Source: CAYQQJ01 sp964419935
GTDB taxonomy: Bacteria; Pseudomonadota; Gammaproteobacteria; Pseudomonadales; Cellvibrionaceae
Direction of reading: 5' to 3'
Length of the DNA stretch: 64,000 bases
Assembly (NCBI GenBank): GCA_964419935.1
Contig: CAYQQJ010000012.1
Coordinates: 1 to 64,000 of the forward strand
Shown in pieces: positions 1 through 6,357 of this stretch (within the stretch, counting starts at the first letter, position 1; every line of letters starts with the position of its first letter). The notes beneath the pieces are model-generated. The model saw only the letters and a list, made by a program, of their open reading frames with translations. It was not told the DNA's origin and made no database searches. The translations under genes were made by a program, and so were the position numbers.

Positions 1-5
1 TATGT

Positions 6-127
6 CTTCCTTACTTGAAGCATCCCCTCCACCGCGAAGCGGTTATGTACAACGCAAAGCACATGGGCGCGAGTTTACGAGCGTCCCGCCGACGCTTGCG
101 GCGGCGTAATGATGCGAATTGTTAGAG
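6..127 (-). other. probable degenerate integron attC site
   Basis: On the minus strand the core CTCTAAC (127-121) is the exact complement of the GTTAGAG core at the 5' edge of the neighbouring cassette (554-548). That is expected of the two ends of one integron cassette. The left end is poor: plus-strand CTTCCTTAC near 6-14 could be the other core, and GCATC (about 20-24) can pair with GATGC (111-115). An inner stem of GC-rich bases lies between. The TAA stop codon of the 122-355 gene lies inside the core, a common cassette layout. The site could extend beyond the window edge. Confidence 0.45.
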
Positions 128-355
128 ATTTTCATTATTCAACCGCGCCAATGATGAAAAGAATAATAAGAAGCCAAAGAATCCAGAGGCAAACCCTAGC
201 AGTAAATAAGGAGTAAATTCTGTCCAAGCACCCAAGCTATCAGTAAAAAACTCAAGATCTAGATCCATGAGTGTGACTCCTTTGTGAAGCATTAGGACGC
301 CGAAAAGCACCAAAACTGAACCGATAGAAAGTTTAGCGATTATTGATTTAGCCAT
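122..355 (-). CDS. small two-helix membrane protein in an integron cassette
   Basis: A 77-residue protein of no recognised family. It shows a hydrophobic segment at about residues 8-24, an acidic stretch (MDLDLEFFTD) and a second, Phe/Leu-rich hydrophobic segment at about 48-68, so it is probably an inner-membrane protein with two helices. ATG at 355 follows a strong GGGAGAGG ribosome site. The start overlaps the end of the upstream small gene by 16 bases, so the two are probably translated together. Its stop codon falls inside the attC core. Function unknown; small membrane proteins are common integron cargo. Confidence 0.6.
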   Translation of the reverse strand: MAKSIIAKLSIGSVLVLFGVLMLHKGVTLMDLDLEFFTDSLGAWTEFTPYLLLGFASGFFGFLLFFSSLARLNNENL

Positions 356-543
356 TCGGCCTCTCCCGTTCTTTCAAGCTTAGTCATGCGTGATTTTGGA
401 ATTACAATATACTCTCGAATATCTTCGCTCTCGACCTCAAATATTCGAATCGGATCCACCTCTAGCTGCGCAATGAAAATAGTGCACAGAAGAAAGGCAA
501 CGAGAGATGCAATAATTTTTACTTGCTTATGGTTCAGGTTCAT
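340..543 (-). CDS. small membrane-anchored protein at the start of an integron cassette
   Basis: A 67-residue protein with a single N-terminal hydrophobic segment (about residues 8-26) after a Lys/His-containing head, then a charged acidic tail, so probably anchored by one helix or exported. No family recognised. The ATG at 543 lies only 10 bases from the recombination point of the attC core (GTTAGAG, 554-548), leaving no room for a normal ribosome site. Such tight packing is typical of integron cassette genes. It overlaps the next small gene by 16 bases and probably forms a two-gene cassette with it. Confidence 0.55.
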   Translation of the reverse strand: MNLNHKQVKIIASLVAFLLCTIFIAQLEVDPIRIFEVESEDIREYIVIPKSRMTKLERTGEAEWLNQ

Positions 544-547
544 ATTT

Positions 548-649
548 CTCTAACGCCTTGCTCTGCTGCATTTTTGAAGTGGAGATTTTTGTGCTATTAA
601 GCACAAAAAGCGCAACGAAAAAAATGTCAGCAGGAGCAATTTGTTAGGT
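548..649 (-). other. integron attC (59-base-element) recombination site
   Basis: Read on the minus strand, the 102-bp site begins with ACCTAAC (649-643), matching RYYYAAC, and ends with GTTAGAG (554-548), matching GTTRRRY except the last base. Between them is a long imperfect inverted repeat: the CTAAC...TTGCTC-CTGCTGACAT arm pairs with ATG-CAGCAG-AGCAA...GTTAG with small bulges. A second, inner palindrome is centred on TTTTTGTGCTTAATAGCACAAAAA. It sits 15 bases after the hydrolase stop and 4 bases before the next ATG, as attC sites sit between cassette genes. Seen directly; IntI recognition is inferred. Confidence 0.8.
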
Positions 650-664
650 TTGTAGAATTTCATG

Positions 665-1711
665 TCAGAGGATCTTGATATTCTTTAGCCAACTAAGAGC
701 ATCAACAGTCCACCTATCTGTATCTTTACCTTGCAACTGAACCCCGAAAGCGTGACCGCCAGATTTATAAAGTAAAAGCTTTACATTTACCCCTGCGTTT
801 TTTAATTCTCTTTCATAAACTTCAGAATAATGAACGGGATCAACAGGGTCATCTTTGGCGTGTATCAGAAGAGTTGGCGGCACATCGGTTGATATCTCAA
901 TATCAGTATTCAGCTCTTGCGCTGCGACGGACTTTGGAATTTTGTTTTTATGCTCCATCGTCAAGTGCCCAGGATAAACAGGTATCGCGAAGTCAGGACG
1001 ACTACTTACTTGATCAATTTCATCAATTGGATCATATGCTCGCTTTTTAAATGCTGTACTGGCAAGAACGGCTAAATTCCCTCCTGCAGAAAACCCCAAA
1101 ACCCCTATTTTGTTTGGATCGATATCGTATTCCTTTGCGTGGTAACGAACGATAGAAATCGCTCTTTGGGCGTCCTGCAAGGCCATAGGAATATTTGGTG
1201 TATCATGTTGCTGCGTTTTGGCATTCCAACTGCAGCCAGAATTTGGAACTCTATACTTTAAAATGAAACAGGTAACCCCTGAATTCGTAAGCCACTTGCA
1301 CACATCAACGCCGTTGAATCCTATCGTACTTTTTTGGCCTATCGCGACGCCTTTGTATCCACCTCCCGGGAAAACGAGAATAGCTGCTCGTGCAGAGTGA
1401 CTTTTTGGGGAATAACGTATCATTGTAGGGTGGGTGATAACTAACCAAGGATGATTTGCTGCGTATTCATCATTGGAAATTTCCTTAATCCCATTTTTCA
1501 AAACTTTGGAGTTTTCTGGCCATAATGAAATTTCCTGCGAAAATAGCAGTGGAAGCGTTAGATCTTCAGCCCCCTCCTTCTTCTCTTCTTTTATTTGAGT
1601 CTTCTTTCCAGTCGCTAGAACCTCATCTCCTATAGCAAAGGTCGCTAAACAGAAGACCGATAGAAAGACAGCATTTAAATTAAAAAAATATGACAACTTC
1701 ATTCTTTTCAT
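665..1711 (-). CDS. secreted alpha/beta hydrolase (esterase/acetyl-xylan-esterase-like), cassette-borne
   Basis: A 348-residue hydrolase with an N-terminal signal peptide (hydrophobic to about residue 28). It carries the alpha/beta-hydrolase marks of the BD-FAE/acetyl esterase type: oxyanion segment FPGGGYKG, nucleophile elbow GFSAGG, late acid residue in AKDDPVDP and catalytic His in GGHAFG near the end. The long charged linker after the signal (about 33-50) is unusual. It probably cleaves an ester outside the cytoplasm; the substrate is unknown. Its stop lies 15 bases before an attC site, so it appears to be integron cargo, although at about 1 kb it is large for a cassette. A second in-frame ATG lies at 1702. 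Confidence 0.75.
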   Translation of the reverse strand: MKRMKLSYFFNLNAVFLSVFCLATFAIGDEVLATGKKTQIKEEKKEGAEDLTLPLLFSQEISLWPENSKVLKNGIKEISNDEYAANHPWLVITHPTMIRYSPKSHSARAAILVFPGGGYKGVAIGQKSTIGFNGVDVCKWLTNSGVTCFILKYRVPNSGCSWNAKTQQHDTPNIPMALQDAQRAISIVRYHAKEYDIDPNKIGVLGFSAGGNLAVLASTAFKKRAYDPIDEIDQVSSRPDFAIPVYPGHLTMEHKNKIPKSVAAQELNTDIEISTDVPPTLLIHAKDDPVDPVHYSEVYERELKNAGVNVKLLLYKSGGHAFGVQLQGKDTDRWTVDALSWLKNIKIL

Positions 1712-2125
1712 CTATTACATTACTTGAATTTTGTGAGCATAACATTTATATCGTAGTCGCCACGCCCACTATCCCCATGACCACTATCTCTTTTATGGTT
1801 TTCAATCAAAATACGTTCAAGCGCCCGTCACGTCAAGCTTAGCGGCCGTTGTGAGAGGCTTTGGCCTTCGACAAAGTGATCTCCATGACCACTATCACCA
1901 TTTGAGGCGGTTAACGTAAGCCATTGTTTTTAACCGATAAATAATCAATTTGCAGTTGGGGAGGCGAAATCACAGTCGCGACGACCGCTTTTCCGGAGAT
2001 AGCTTGCAGCGGCATGGCCCTGTTGGTCTTTATGTTTTGCCGTCTGGGTCGGTTGGCTATCTAACCTTGTTGAAGCTTGCTCGTGAAACCGGCAAAACTC
2101 TTTTCACTTTTCACTTTTCACTTAA
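1712..2125. other. 414-bp intergenic stretch, no gene
   Basis: This is the junction between the cassette-like DNA and glnG. It has no convincing gene on either strand and no integrase remnant that I can recognise. A 14-bp direct repeat, CCATGACCACTATC, occurs at 1775-1788 and 1883-1896. Possible cassette-edge cores are GCATAAC at 1737-1743 and ATCTAAC at 2059-2065, but neither matches the hydrolase cassette's own core exactly. Three TTTTCAC heptamers (about 2103-2123) sit just after the glnG stop. Confidence 0.5.
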
Positions 2126-3541
2126 TCAATCCTCATCCACAGCAGACATCCCCAACTCCTTCAATTTACGCGTTAACGTATTACGCCCCCATCCAAGCAA
2201 CTCAGCCGCGTCGCGTTTGCGGCCGGCGGTATGTTTAAGCGCGGTCTCAATCAATGTGCGTTCGAAGGCAGGCACGGCGTCTGAAAGAATGGAGTGTTGG
2301 CCACTGCTCAGTGCAAGGTCCGCCCAGTTGCGCAGGGCGCGTTCCCAATCGTTGATGGGTTCTTCGCCGTCCCGGTGCACGACCAGTTCCGGCGGCAGGT
2401 CCTGTAAATGGACTTCACGACCGGAGGCCATGACGGTAATCCAGCGACAGGTGTTTTCCAACTGGCGAACGTTGCCGGGCCAGGCCATGTTGCTCAGGTA
2501 GGTTTCGCTTTCCGGCGTTAGTGCTTTGGGTTCAACGCCGAGTTCCTGGGCGGCTTTGCGGAAAAAATAGCGCGCGAGCATGGGGATGTCTTCCCGACGG
2601 TCGGCGAGCTTGGGTAGGTGAATGCGAATGACGTTGAGGCGGTGGAACAGGTCTTCGCGGAAACGGTTTTGTTCCACGAGTTTTTCCAGGTCTTGATGGG
2701 TTGCGGCGATGATGCGCACATTCACTTTCACCGGCGTGTGGCCGCCCACGCGATAAAATTCGCCGTCGGCCAATACGCGCAGCAGGCGGGTTTGGGTTTC
2801 CGCCGGCATATCGCCAATTTCGTCGAGAAACAGGGTGCCGCCGTCCGCTTGCTGAAAGCGCCCCTGGCGCAAGTTCGCTGCACCGGTGAATGCGCCTTTT
2901 TCGTGGCCGAACAATTCCGACTCAATCAGCTCTCGCGGTATGGCCGCCATATTCAGGGCGATGAACGGGCCTTCCCGACGCGGACTGTGGCGGTGCAGGG
3001 CGTGAGCGACCAGCTCTTTGCCGGTGCCGGATTCGCCGTTGATCAAGACGGTGATATTGGAGTGGGACAGACGGCCAATCGCGCGGAAAACTTCCTGCAT
3101 GGCCGGCGCCTCGCCGATGATTTCCGCGTGGAGTTCCGGCGTTGAGACCGGCAAGGCTTTGCGTTGTTCTTCCACGTGGGTCAGGGCGCGGCGGGTGACG
3201 GCCACGGCGTCGTCCACATCAAAGGGTTTGGGCAGGTATTCGAACGCGCCGCCCTGATAGGCGGATACTGCGCTGTCCAGGTCCGAGTGCGCCGTCATGA
3301 TGATGATTGGCGTTGCCGGGAAGTGCTCGCGCATGTAGGACAGCAGCGTCAAGCCGTCCATCCGGGGCATGCGTACATCACTGATGACGGCATCCGGTTG
3401 CTGCTCGGACAGTTGCTTCAGCGCCTTTTCACCATTGTCAAAGCTGCTGGTTTTAATGCCGGCCCTTTGCAGGGCGCGTTCAAGCACCCAGCGAATTGAA
3501 CGGTCATCATCAATAATCCAGACGAGGTTAGGCTTCTGCAT
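2126..3541 (-). CDS. glnG: nitrogen regulation response regulator NtrC
   Basis: 471-residue sigma-54 activator. The receiver domain has the acidic pocket IIDDD and phospho-acceptor Asp55 (VISDVRMPRMDG). The AAA+ domain has Walker A GESGTGKE, the sigma-54-contact GAFTGA loop and Walker B GGTLFLDEIGD. The C-terminal Fis-type helix-turn-helix contains GWGRNTLTRKLKELG. When nitrogen is short and NtrB has phosphorylated it, the protein binds enhancers such as those at 4926 and 8022 and activates sigma-54 promoters. I chose ATG 3541 because the protein then begins like E. coli NtrC (MQ...VWIIDDD); a GTG at 3550 is also in frame. It overlaps the end of glnL by 14 bases, so the two are translationally coupled. 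Confidence 0.97.
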   Translation of the reverse strand: MQKPNLVWIIDDDRSIRWVLERALQRAGIKTSSFDNGEKALKQLSEQQPDAVISDVRMPRMDGLTLLSYMREHFPATPIIIMTAHSDLDSAVSAYQGGAFEYLPKPFDVDDAVAVTRRALTHVEEQRKALPVSTPELHAEIIGEAPAMQEVFRAIGRLSHSNITVLINGESGTGKELVAHALHRHSPRREGPFIALNMAAIPRELIESELFGHEKGAFTGAANLRQGRFQQADGGTLFLDEIGDMPAETQTRLLRVLADGEFYRVGGHTPVKVNVRIIAATHQDLEKLVEQNRFREDLFHRLNVIRIHLPKLADRREDIPMLARYFFRKAAQELGVEPKALTPESETYLSNMAWPGNVRQLENTCRWITVMASGREVHLQDLPPELVVHRDGEEPINDWERALRNWADLALSSGQHSILSDAVPAFERTLIETALKHTAGRKRDAAELLGWGRNTLTRKLKELGMSAVDED

Positions 3542-4604
3542 AATCGTCACTCAGGGGCAGGTAAAGTGAAAAGGTGGTGTGGCCGGGCTCGCTGTGGCAC
3601 TCAATCAGGCCGTTGTGCTGGTTGACCAGGTTTTGCGATATGGCAAGCCCGAGGCCGGTGCCTTCTGCGCGTCCGGTTATCATCGGGAAGAAAATATCTT
3701 CCTGTAATTCTGGCGGCACGCCGGGGCCGTTGTCGGTAATGTCCACCCGCGCAACAAGTGGGTAGTGTTTGCGCCCCACGGTGAACCGCCGTTGCACCCG
3801 GGTGGCGAAGGTGATGCGGCAATCGGTTTGATTGGGCTGTTCGCGCAGCGCCTGCAGCGCATTGCGGGCGATATTGAGCACCGCTTGAATCAATTGGGAT
3901 TTGTCGCCGGGCAAGTCGGGAATACTCGGGTCATAGTCTCGCTCGATTTGGATGGTGCCGCGAGCTTCCGCATTGATCACCGTGGCTACATGTTCAACCA
4001 CTTCATGAATATTCACCGGTTGGCGCTGCAGCGGCTGGCTTGGCCCCAGCATTCGGTCGACCAAGTCACGCAGGCGATCCGTCTCGTCGATAATCACGTC
4101 GGTATATTCCTCCAACGCTTCCGAGTGAAGCTCCCGGGCCAGCAGCTGAGCGGCACCACGAATGCCGCCCAATGGATTTTTGATTTCATGAGCCAGGCTG
4201 CGCACCAGATTGCGCGACGTCTCCTGGGAAGAGAGCAGGGCTTCTTCCCGGTTGATGCGCAGCATGCGGTCCAGCGGTTGAACTTCAACAATCATCAGGT
4301 CCATATCGGCGTTGGTGGTCACCGAGTAATCCACGGTGATTTCCGTTTGATTGTGCAGCTGCCAGCGCGCCTTGCGCTTGGTAAAGGTTCGATGGTTGAG
4401 CACCGCTTCGCGCAGGGTTGCCGGCGTACCGTCGGCTTCTGAGAAGCAGTGATCAATGCTTCTGCCTTCCAGCTGCTTGCCGCTGATTCCCATTAAAGCT
4501 TCAGCAGAGGCATTGATGTGAAACAGCCTGAGCTGACGGTCAACGACCACAACCGCCGTAATCAGACTGTCCAGCAACTGCTTGAAGTGGGTGTGCTCTA
4601 GCAT
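3528..4604 (-). CDS. glnL: nitrogen regulation sensor kinase/phosphatase NtrB
   Basis: 358-residue cytoplasmic sensor. A PAS domain lies at about residues 8-75. The phospho-acceptor His139 is in SLAHEIKNPLGG. The ATPase domain has an N box (ARNAL), D-x-G-x-G (DITDNGPG) and a GTGLGLA lid. It phosphorylates or dephosphorylates NtrC according to binding of a PII protein. It is the first gene of a two-gene glnL-glnG operon, separated from the DUF4124 gene by 342 bp that hold a sigma-54 promoter candidate and an NtrC site, which suggests autoregulation. The ATG at 4604 fits the family length. Confidence 0.97.
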   Translation of the reverse strand: MLEHTHFKQLLDSLITAVVVVDRQLRLFHINASAEALMGISGKQLEGRSIDHCFSEADGTPATLREAVLNHRTFTKRKARWQLHNQTEITVDYSVTTNADMDLMIVEVQPLDRMLRINREEALLSSQETSRNLVRSLAHEIKNPLGGIRGAAQLLARELHSEALEEYTDVIIDETDRLRDLVDRMLGPSQPLQRQPVNIHEVVEHVATVINAEARGTIQIERDYDPSIPDLPGDKSQLIQAVLNIARNALQALREQPNQTDCRITFATRVQRRFTVGRKHYPLVARVDITDNGPGVPPELQEDIFFPMITGRAEGTGLGLAISQNLVNQHNGLIECHSEPGHTTFSLYLPLSDDYAEA

Positions 4605-4702
4605 GGCAAAGTAGGGGGCTCCGGGATGAAACGTGGGTGTGGCCTAAAATGACTCCCTACGGGAATTTCAGGTAAAAACTCGTATTGTCATTTTTGCGAA
4701 AT

Positions 4703-4718
4703 TGCAAAAAACGCTCCA
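4703..4718 (-). promoter_or_regulatory. candidate sigma-54 promoter of glnL-glnG
   Basis: On the minus strand TGGAGCGTTTTTTGCA has the invariant GG and GC doublets at the correct 12-base register of TGGCAC-N5-TTGCA, with two mismatches in the -24 box (AG for CA). It lies about 100 bp before the glnL start. The NtrC palindrome at 4926-4942 is about 210 bp upstream, a workable enhancer distance. In enteric bacteria the own promoter of ntrBC is usually sigma-70, so the sigma-54 reading needs an experiment. Confidence 0.5.
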
Positions 4719-4925
4719 GCACGTGGCCGAGTACCAGATACAGGCATCAACATCCGCAGCGTTAGGAATGGCGAGAGCGCGAACGGCGAACAACATGCAC
4801 GTAATTGCGTCGAAATGCGTAAAACGGGCGTTAGCCGGCTATGGACCGATTCGGCGTGAACAGAACGCGTAGCTGGCGCAATCTGCCGTCATCCTGACAT
4901 CAGTGTACGCCTGGAAATGGGGAAA

Positions 4926-4942
4926 TGCACCAAGTTGGTGCA
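4926..4942. promoter_or_regulatory. NtrC binding site (perfect palindrome)
   Basis: TGCACCAAGTTGGTGCA is a perfect 8+1+8 inverted repeat that matches the NtrC enhancer pattern TGCACCA-N3-TGGTGCA known from enteric glnA. It lies just past the stop of the DUF4124 gene and upstream of glnL, so autoregulation of glnL-glnG is the simplest reading. Confidence 0.8.
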
Positions 4943-4946
4943 TTAA

Positions 4947-5465
4947 CTAGTTGCGGATCGTGGGCCGGTGAACATACACGGTGACGGGTGCGGAGGTGGC
5001 GACCACTCGTCCGTCCGGATCCAGCACTTGCGCTGAAATCCGGTGTTCACCGCGGTAAATTTCTTCGATGGTCCAGCTGGTGCTGCTGCCGGGCTGGTTG
5101 AGGGGTTCACCATTCATGATGAACTGCAGGCTATGGCCGTCGCTCATTGCCGGCTGCACCTGAGCTGCCACAGTGAGGTTGCGCTGGCCCGGTGGCACTT
5201 GCGTACCTTCGGCGGGGGCGATCAGTGTTACCTGAAAGTTAACCGGTTCCTCCGCTGCCGTCGCGTTGCTTGACCGGGAGCGATTCTGGACTTCCACTGG
5301 CGGCTGCCGATTGATGGGTTTGAGTTCCACTTTTTCGTGAGCCTGGTTCTTGGCCGGTGGCGCGTCCGTATAGGTCGTGTTGCCCTGTTCGTCGACGATT
5401 TTATATACCTCGGCTGTCGCCGGGCAGCAGAGAATCGCTATCAGAAGCACGCCGTAGAATTTCAT
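4947..5465 (-). CDS. DUF4124 domain-containing exported protein
   Basis: 172 residues with a signal peptide (about 1-18, ending ATAEV). A DUF4124 module follows directly (VYKIVDEQGNTTYTDAPP, about 19-40); this is a short beta-rich domain with the usual YK.VD..G...Y.D.P pattern. After a low-complexity linker the C-terminal half (about 75-168) resembles an Ig-like or beta-sandwich fold. It is probably periplasmic, and its function is unknown. A DUF4124 gene in this place between glnA and ntrB is conserved in pseudomonads, but I see no link to nitrogen control in the protein itself. Confidence 0.85.
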   Translation of the reverse strand: MKFYGVLLIAILCCPATAEVYKIVDEQGNTTYTDAPPAKNQAHEKVELKPINRQPPVEVQNRSRSSNATAAEEPVNFQVTLIAPAEGTQVPPGQRNLTVAAQVQPAMSDGHSLQFIMNGEPLNQPGSSTSWTIEEIYRGEHRISAQVLDPDGRVVATSAPVTVYVHRPTIRN

Positions 5466-5534
5466 CTGTTCGCCCTCGAACCTGTGTCAAAACCATTGCC
5501 TGATGATAGCACTATCTTTTAGCGCGATCTGCCG

Positions 5535-6143
5535 TCAAGCGAGTAGGGTGTCACCGAGCTCAACGATAATCTGACCGCGGGTTTGATTGCGCAGTTCATC
5601 CAGCATCTGTTGGTGCAGGGCCAGGTCGACCAGTGCGGTAATTGCCACTCCCTCACTGGTATGGCTTGGCCCGCTCGCCGCCGCACTGCCAACCACCTGA
5701 AACAGGGTTTGCGTATGAGCAAACGGCACTTTCAGACGCATGTGGATATGTGGCGTCAGCTGTCGCGTTGCGGCGTTCGCCAGGCAAGCGGTGGCAGCTG
5801 CACTGTAGGCGCGCACCAAACCGCCCGCGCCCAGCTTGATGCCGCCGAAATAACGCCGCACGATCACCAGCGTACGGTCAATGTCGGCGCCTTCGATGGC
5901 TTGCAGAATTGGCCGTCCGGCAGTGCCCGCCGGTTCGCCGTCATCACTGAAGCGGTATTCGCCGTTGCAGCGCCACGCCCAGCAGTGGTGGCGTGCATCC
6001 ACGTCCCGATACTTGTCTATCAAACCCTCCACAGCCGCCGGGTCCGCCAAGGGCTCGGCAAAGGCAACAAAAACGCTGCGCTTCACCTCATGCCGGCCCT
6101 GGCACGCGGTATCGAGGATGGTGATGGGGGTTAAAAGCTGCAA
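5535..6143 (-). CDS. yigZ: YigZ/IMPACT family protein
   Basis: 202 residues when started at TTG 6143. The N-terminal UPF0029/IMPACT domain has the family marks DARHHCWAW, FSDDGEPAGTAG and RRYFGGIKLGAGGLVRAY; a DUF1949-like domain fills the C-terminus. The family interacts with ribosomes or stress translation, but the bacterial role is poorly defined. No ATG or GTG fits the expected N-terminus. TTG 6143 is preceded at 8 bases by GGAG and gives the length of E. coli YigZ (about 204). Start and ribosome site both lie inside a heptamer repeat (6131-6167). TTG 6164 is an alternative. Confidence 0.85.
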   Translation of the reverse strand: MQLLTPITILDTACQGRHEVKRSVFVAFAEPLADPAAVEGLIDKYRDVDARHHCWAWRCNGEYRFSDDGEPAGTAGRPILQAIEGADIDRTLVIVRRYFGGIKLGAGGLVRAYSAAATACLANAATRQLTPHIHMRLKVPFAHTQTLFQVVGSAAASGPSHTSEGVAITALVDLALHQQMLDELRNQTRGQIIVELGDTLLA

Positions 6144-6357
6144 GCCGCAAGCTCCAAGCTGCAAGGAAAAAGACGATGATAGCAGGTGTGGGGTGGGACA
6201 AGAGGGCAAGGGAAAAGGGAAAAGGGAAAAGGGAAAAGTGAGAGAGTGCCGGTTTTGTAGGGCGAAAAAGCTCAAGCGCCTTCCGCCATAAAAAAACCCA
6301 CCGAAGTGGGCTTAATTCTTTAGCTTGAAGCTTGCGGCTTGGAGCTTGCAGCTTCTC
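6131..6357. repeat. composite heptamer repeat locus 1
   Basis: Between glnA and yigZ lie, in order: about five AGCTGCA-type heptamers (6136-6167); four GGGAAAA heptamers (about 6209-6238); a module with TTGTAGGGCGAAAAAGC and AAGCGCCTTCCGCC (6255-6287); the glnA terminator; then GCTTGAA/GCTTGCG/GCTTGGA/GCTTGCA (6323-6355) on the opposite strand. The heptamer arrays at the two ends are inverted relative to each other. Related loci are at 15208, 43588 and 47853. Confidence 0.8.
6289..6313 (-). terminator. glnA rho-independent terminator
   Basis: On the minus strand the sequence AAGCCCACTTCGGTGGGTTT continues as a run of T. This is a GCCCAC/GTGGG stem with a stable TTCG loop and a T tract, 45 bases after the glnA stop. 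Confidence 0.9.

Larger units (their letters stand above)
4605..4946. other. 342-bp glnL upstream region
   Basis: No gene seen. It holds the sigma-54-type promoter at 4703-4718 and the NtrC palindrome at 4926-4942, listed separately. The middle part (about 4740-4900) shows no structure I can interpret. Confidence 0.6.
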
